A stretch of DNA of 6,550 nt from Kiritimatiellales bacterium (GTDB lineage: Bacteria > Verrucomicrobiota > Kiritimatiellia > Kiritimatiellales > Pontiellaceae), in the NCBI GenBank assembly GCA_030588285.1, contig JAUUYK010000058.1, positions 1 through 6,550 of the forward strand. The letters run 5' to 3'. Numbering within the stretch: position 1 is the stretch's first letter; the number at the start of each line of letters is the position of its first letter. This document shows positions 6,432-6,550 of the stretch, in pieces. The position numbers were made by a program, and so were the translations under genes. Below the pieces are notes generated by a model. That model was not told where the DNA came from and made no database searches. It saw nothing but the letters and a program-made list of their open reading frames with translations.

Positions 6432-6550
6432 ATGAAACGAATTATATTTAGTTTAATCGTCGGTTTCGCCACTCACGCAATAGCCGATTCAACCGAAAAG
6501 CTACGCAAAGAATTCGAGGAATATAAGGCTCATTCCAATGCCCGCATTCA
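6432..6550 (+). CDS. predicted secreted protein, N-terminal fragment
   Basis: Only 39 codons lie inside the window; the frame is open at the edge. AAGGAG (6420-6425), 6 nt before ATG 6432, fixes the start. The first 18 residues form a typical Sec signal peptide: basic MKR, a hydrophobic core, then HAIA with an A-x-A type cleavage site before DSTEK. No lipobox Cys is present, so a soluble periplasmic or exported protein is more likely than a lipoprotein. The visible mature part (about 21 residues) is highly charged and looks helical, with an F-E-E-Y-K pattern that could begin a coiled coil. Similar F-x-x-Y-K spacing occurs, as I remember it, at the start of some cell-wall lytic transglycosylases, but that is a weak hint and I do not assign a function. 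It has its own promoter and lies 98 bp after recA. Confidence 0.82.
   Translation, partial: MKRIIFSLIVGFATHAIADSTEKLRKEFEEYKAHSNARI

Overview
The window is an ordinary, densely coding piece of bacterial chromosome, with every gene on the + strand. It holds the 3' part of a Na+-translocating NADH:quinone oxidoreductase operon (end of nqrB, then complete nqrC, nqrD, nqrE and nqrF), a SulP-family anion transporter, recA, and the first 39 codons of a predicted secreted protein. Na+-NQR implies a Gram-negative bacterium that uses a sodium-motive force, often marine, saline or host-associated. Base composition is moderate and recA favours C in third positions. The short NqrC and the loop insertions in NqrE differ from the Vibrio proteins as I remember them. 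My impression is a member of the Verrucomicrobiota/Kiritimatiellota side of the PVC group, but no marker here proves that.

Layout. 1-3444: nqrB'CDEF, tightly packed (8 bp overlap, then gaps of 2, 4 and 20 nt) and closed by a clear intrinsic terminator at 3461-3485. 3445-3596: a 152 bp spacer holding that terminator and a weak candidate promoter. 3597-5204: a SulP transporter of 12-14 membrane helices with a C-terminal STAS domain. 5205-5313: a 109 bp spacer with a candidate recA promoter and a strong ribosome binding site. 5314-6333: recA. 6334-6431: a 98 bp AT-rich spacer with a good sigma70-type promoter, a 14 bp palindrome over its -35 box, and a possible weak terminator. 6432 to the window edge: start of a gene for an exported, charged, probably helical protein. 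No intergenic stretch exceeds 300 bases.

How the genes work together. NqrB-F form one membrane complex that oxidises NADH, reduces quinone and exports Na+. The visible cofactor residues are all present: the flavinylated Thr of NqrC, the four Cys shared by NqrD and NqrE, and the 2Fe-2S, FAD and NADH sites of NqrF. The SulP transporter could use the resulting ion gradient, but it lies behind its own terminator and its substrate cannot be read from the sequence. recA and the secreted-protein gene look like independent units.

I found no CRISPR array, mobile element, tRNA, rRNA, or undescribed multi-gene system. The points most worth checking are regulatory (6373-6409 and upstream of recA), the coupling ion of the SulP protein, and the identity of the truncated secreted protein.
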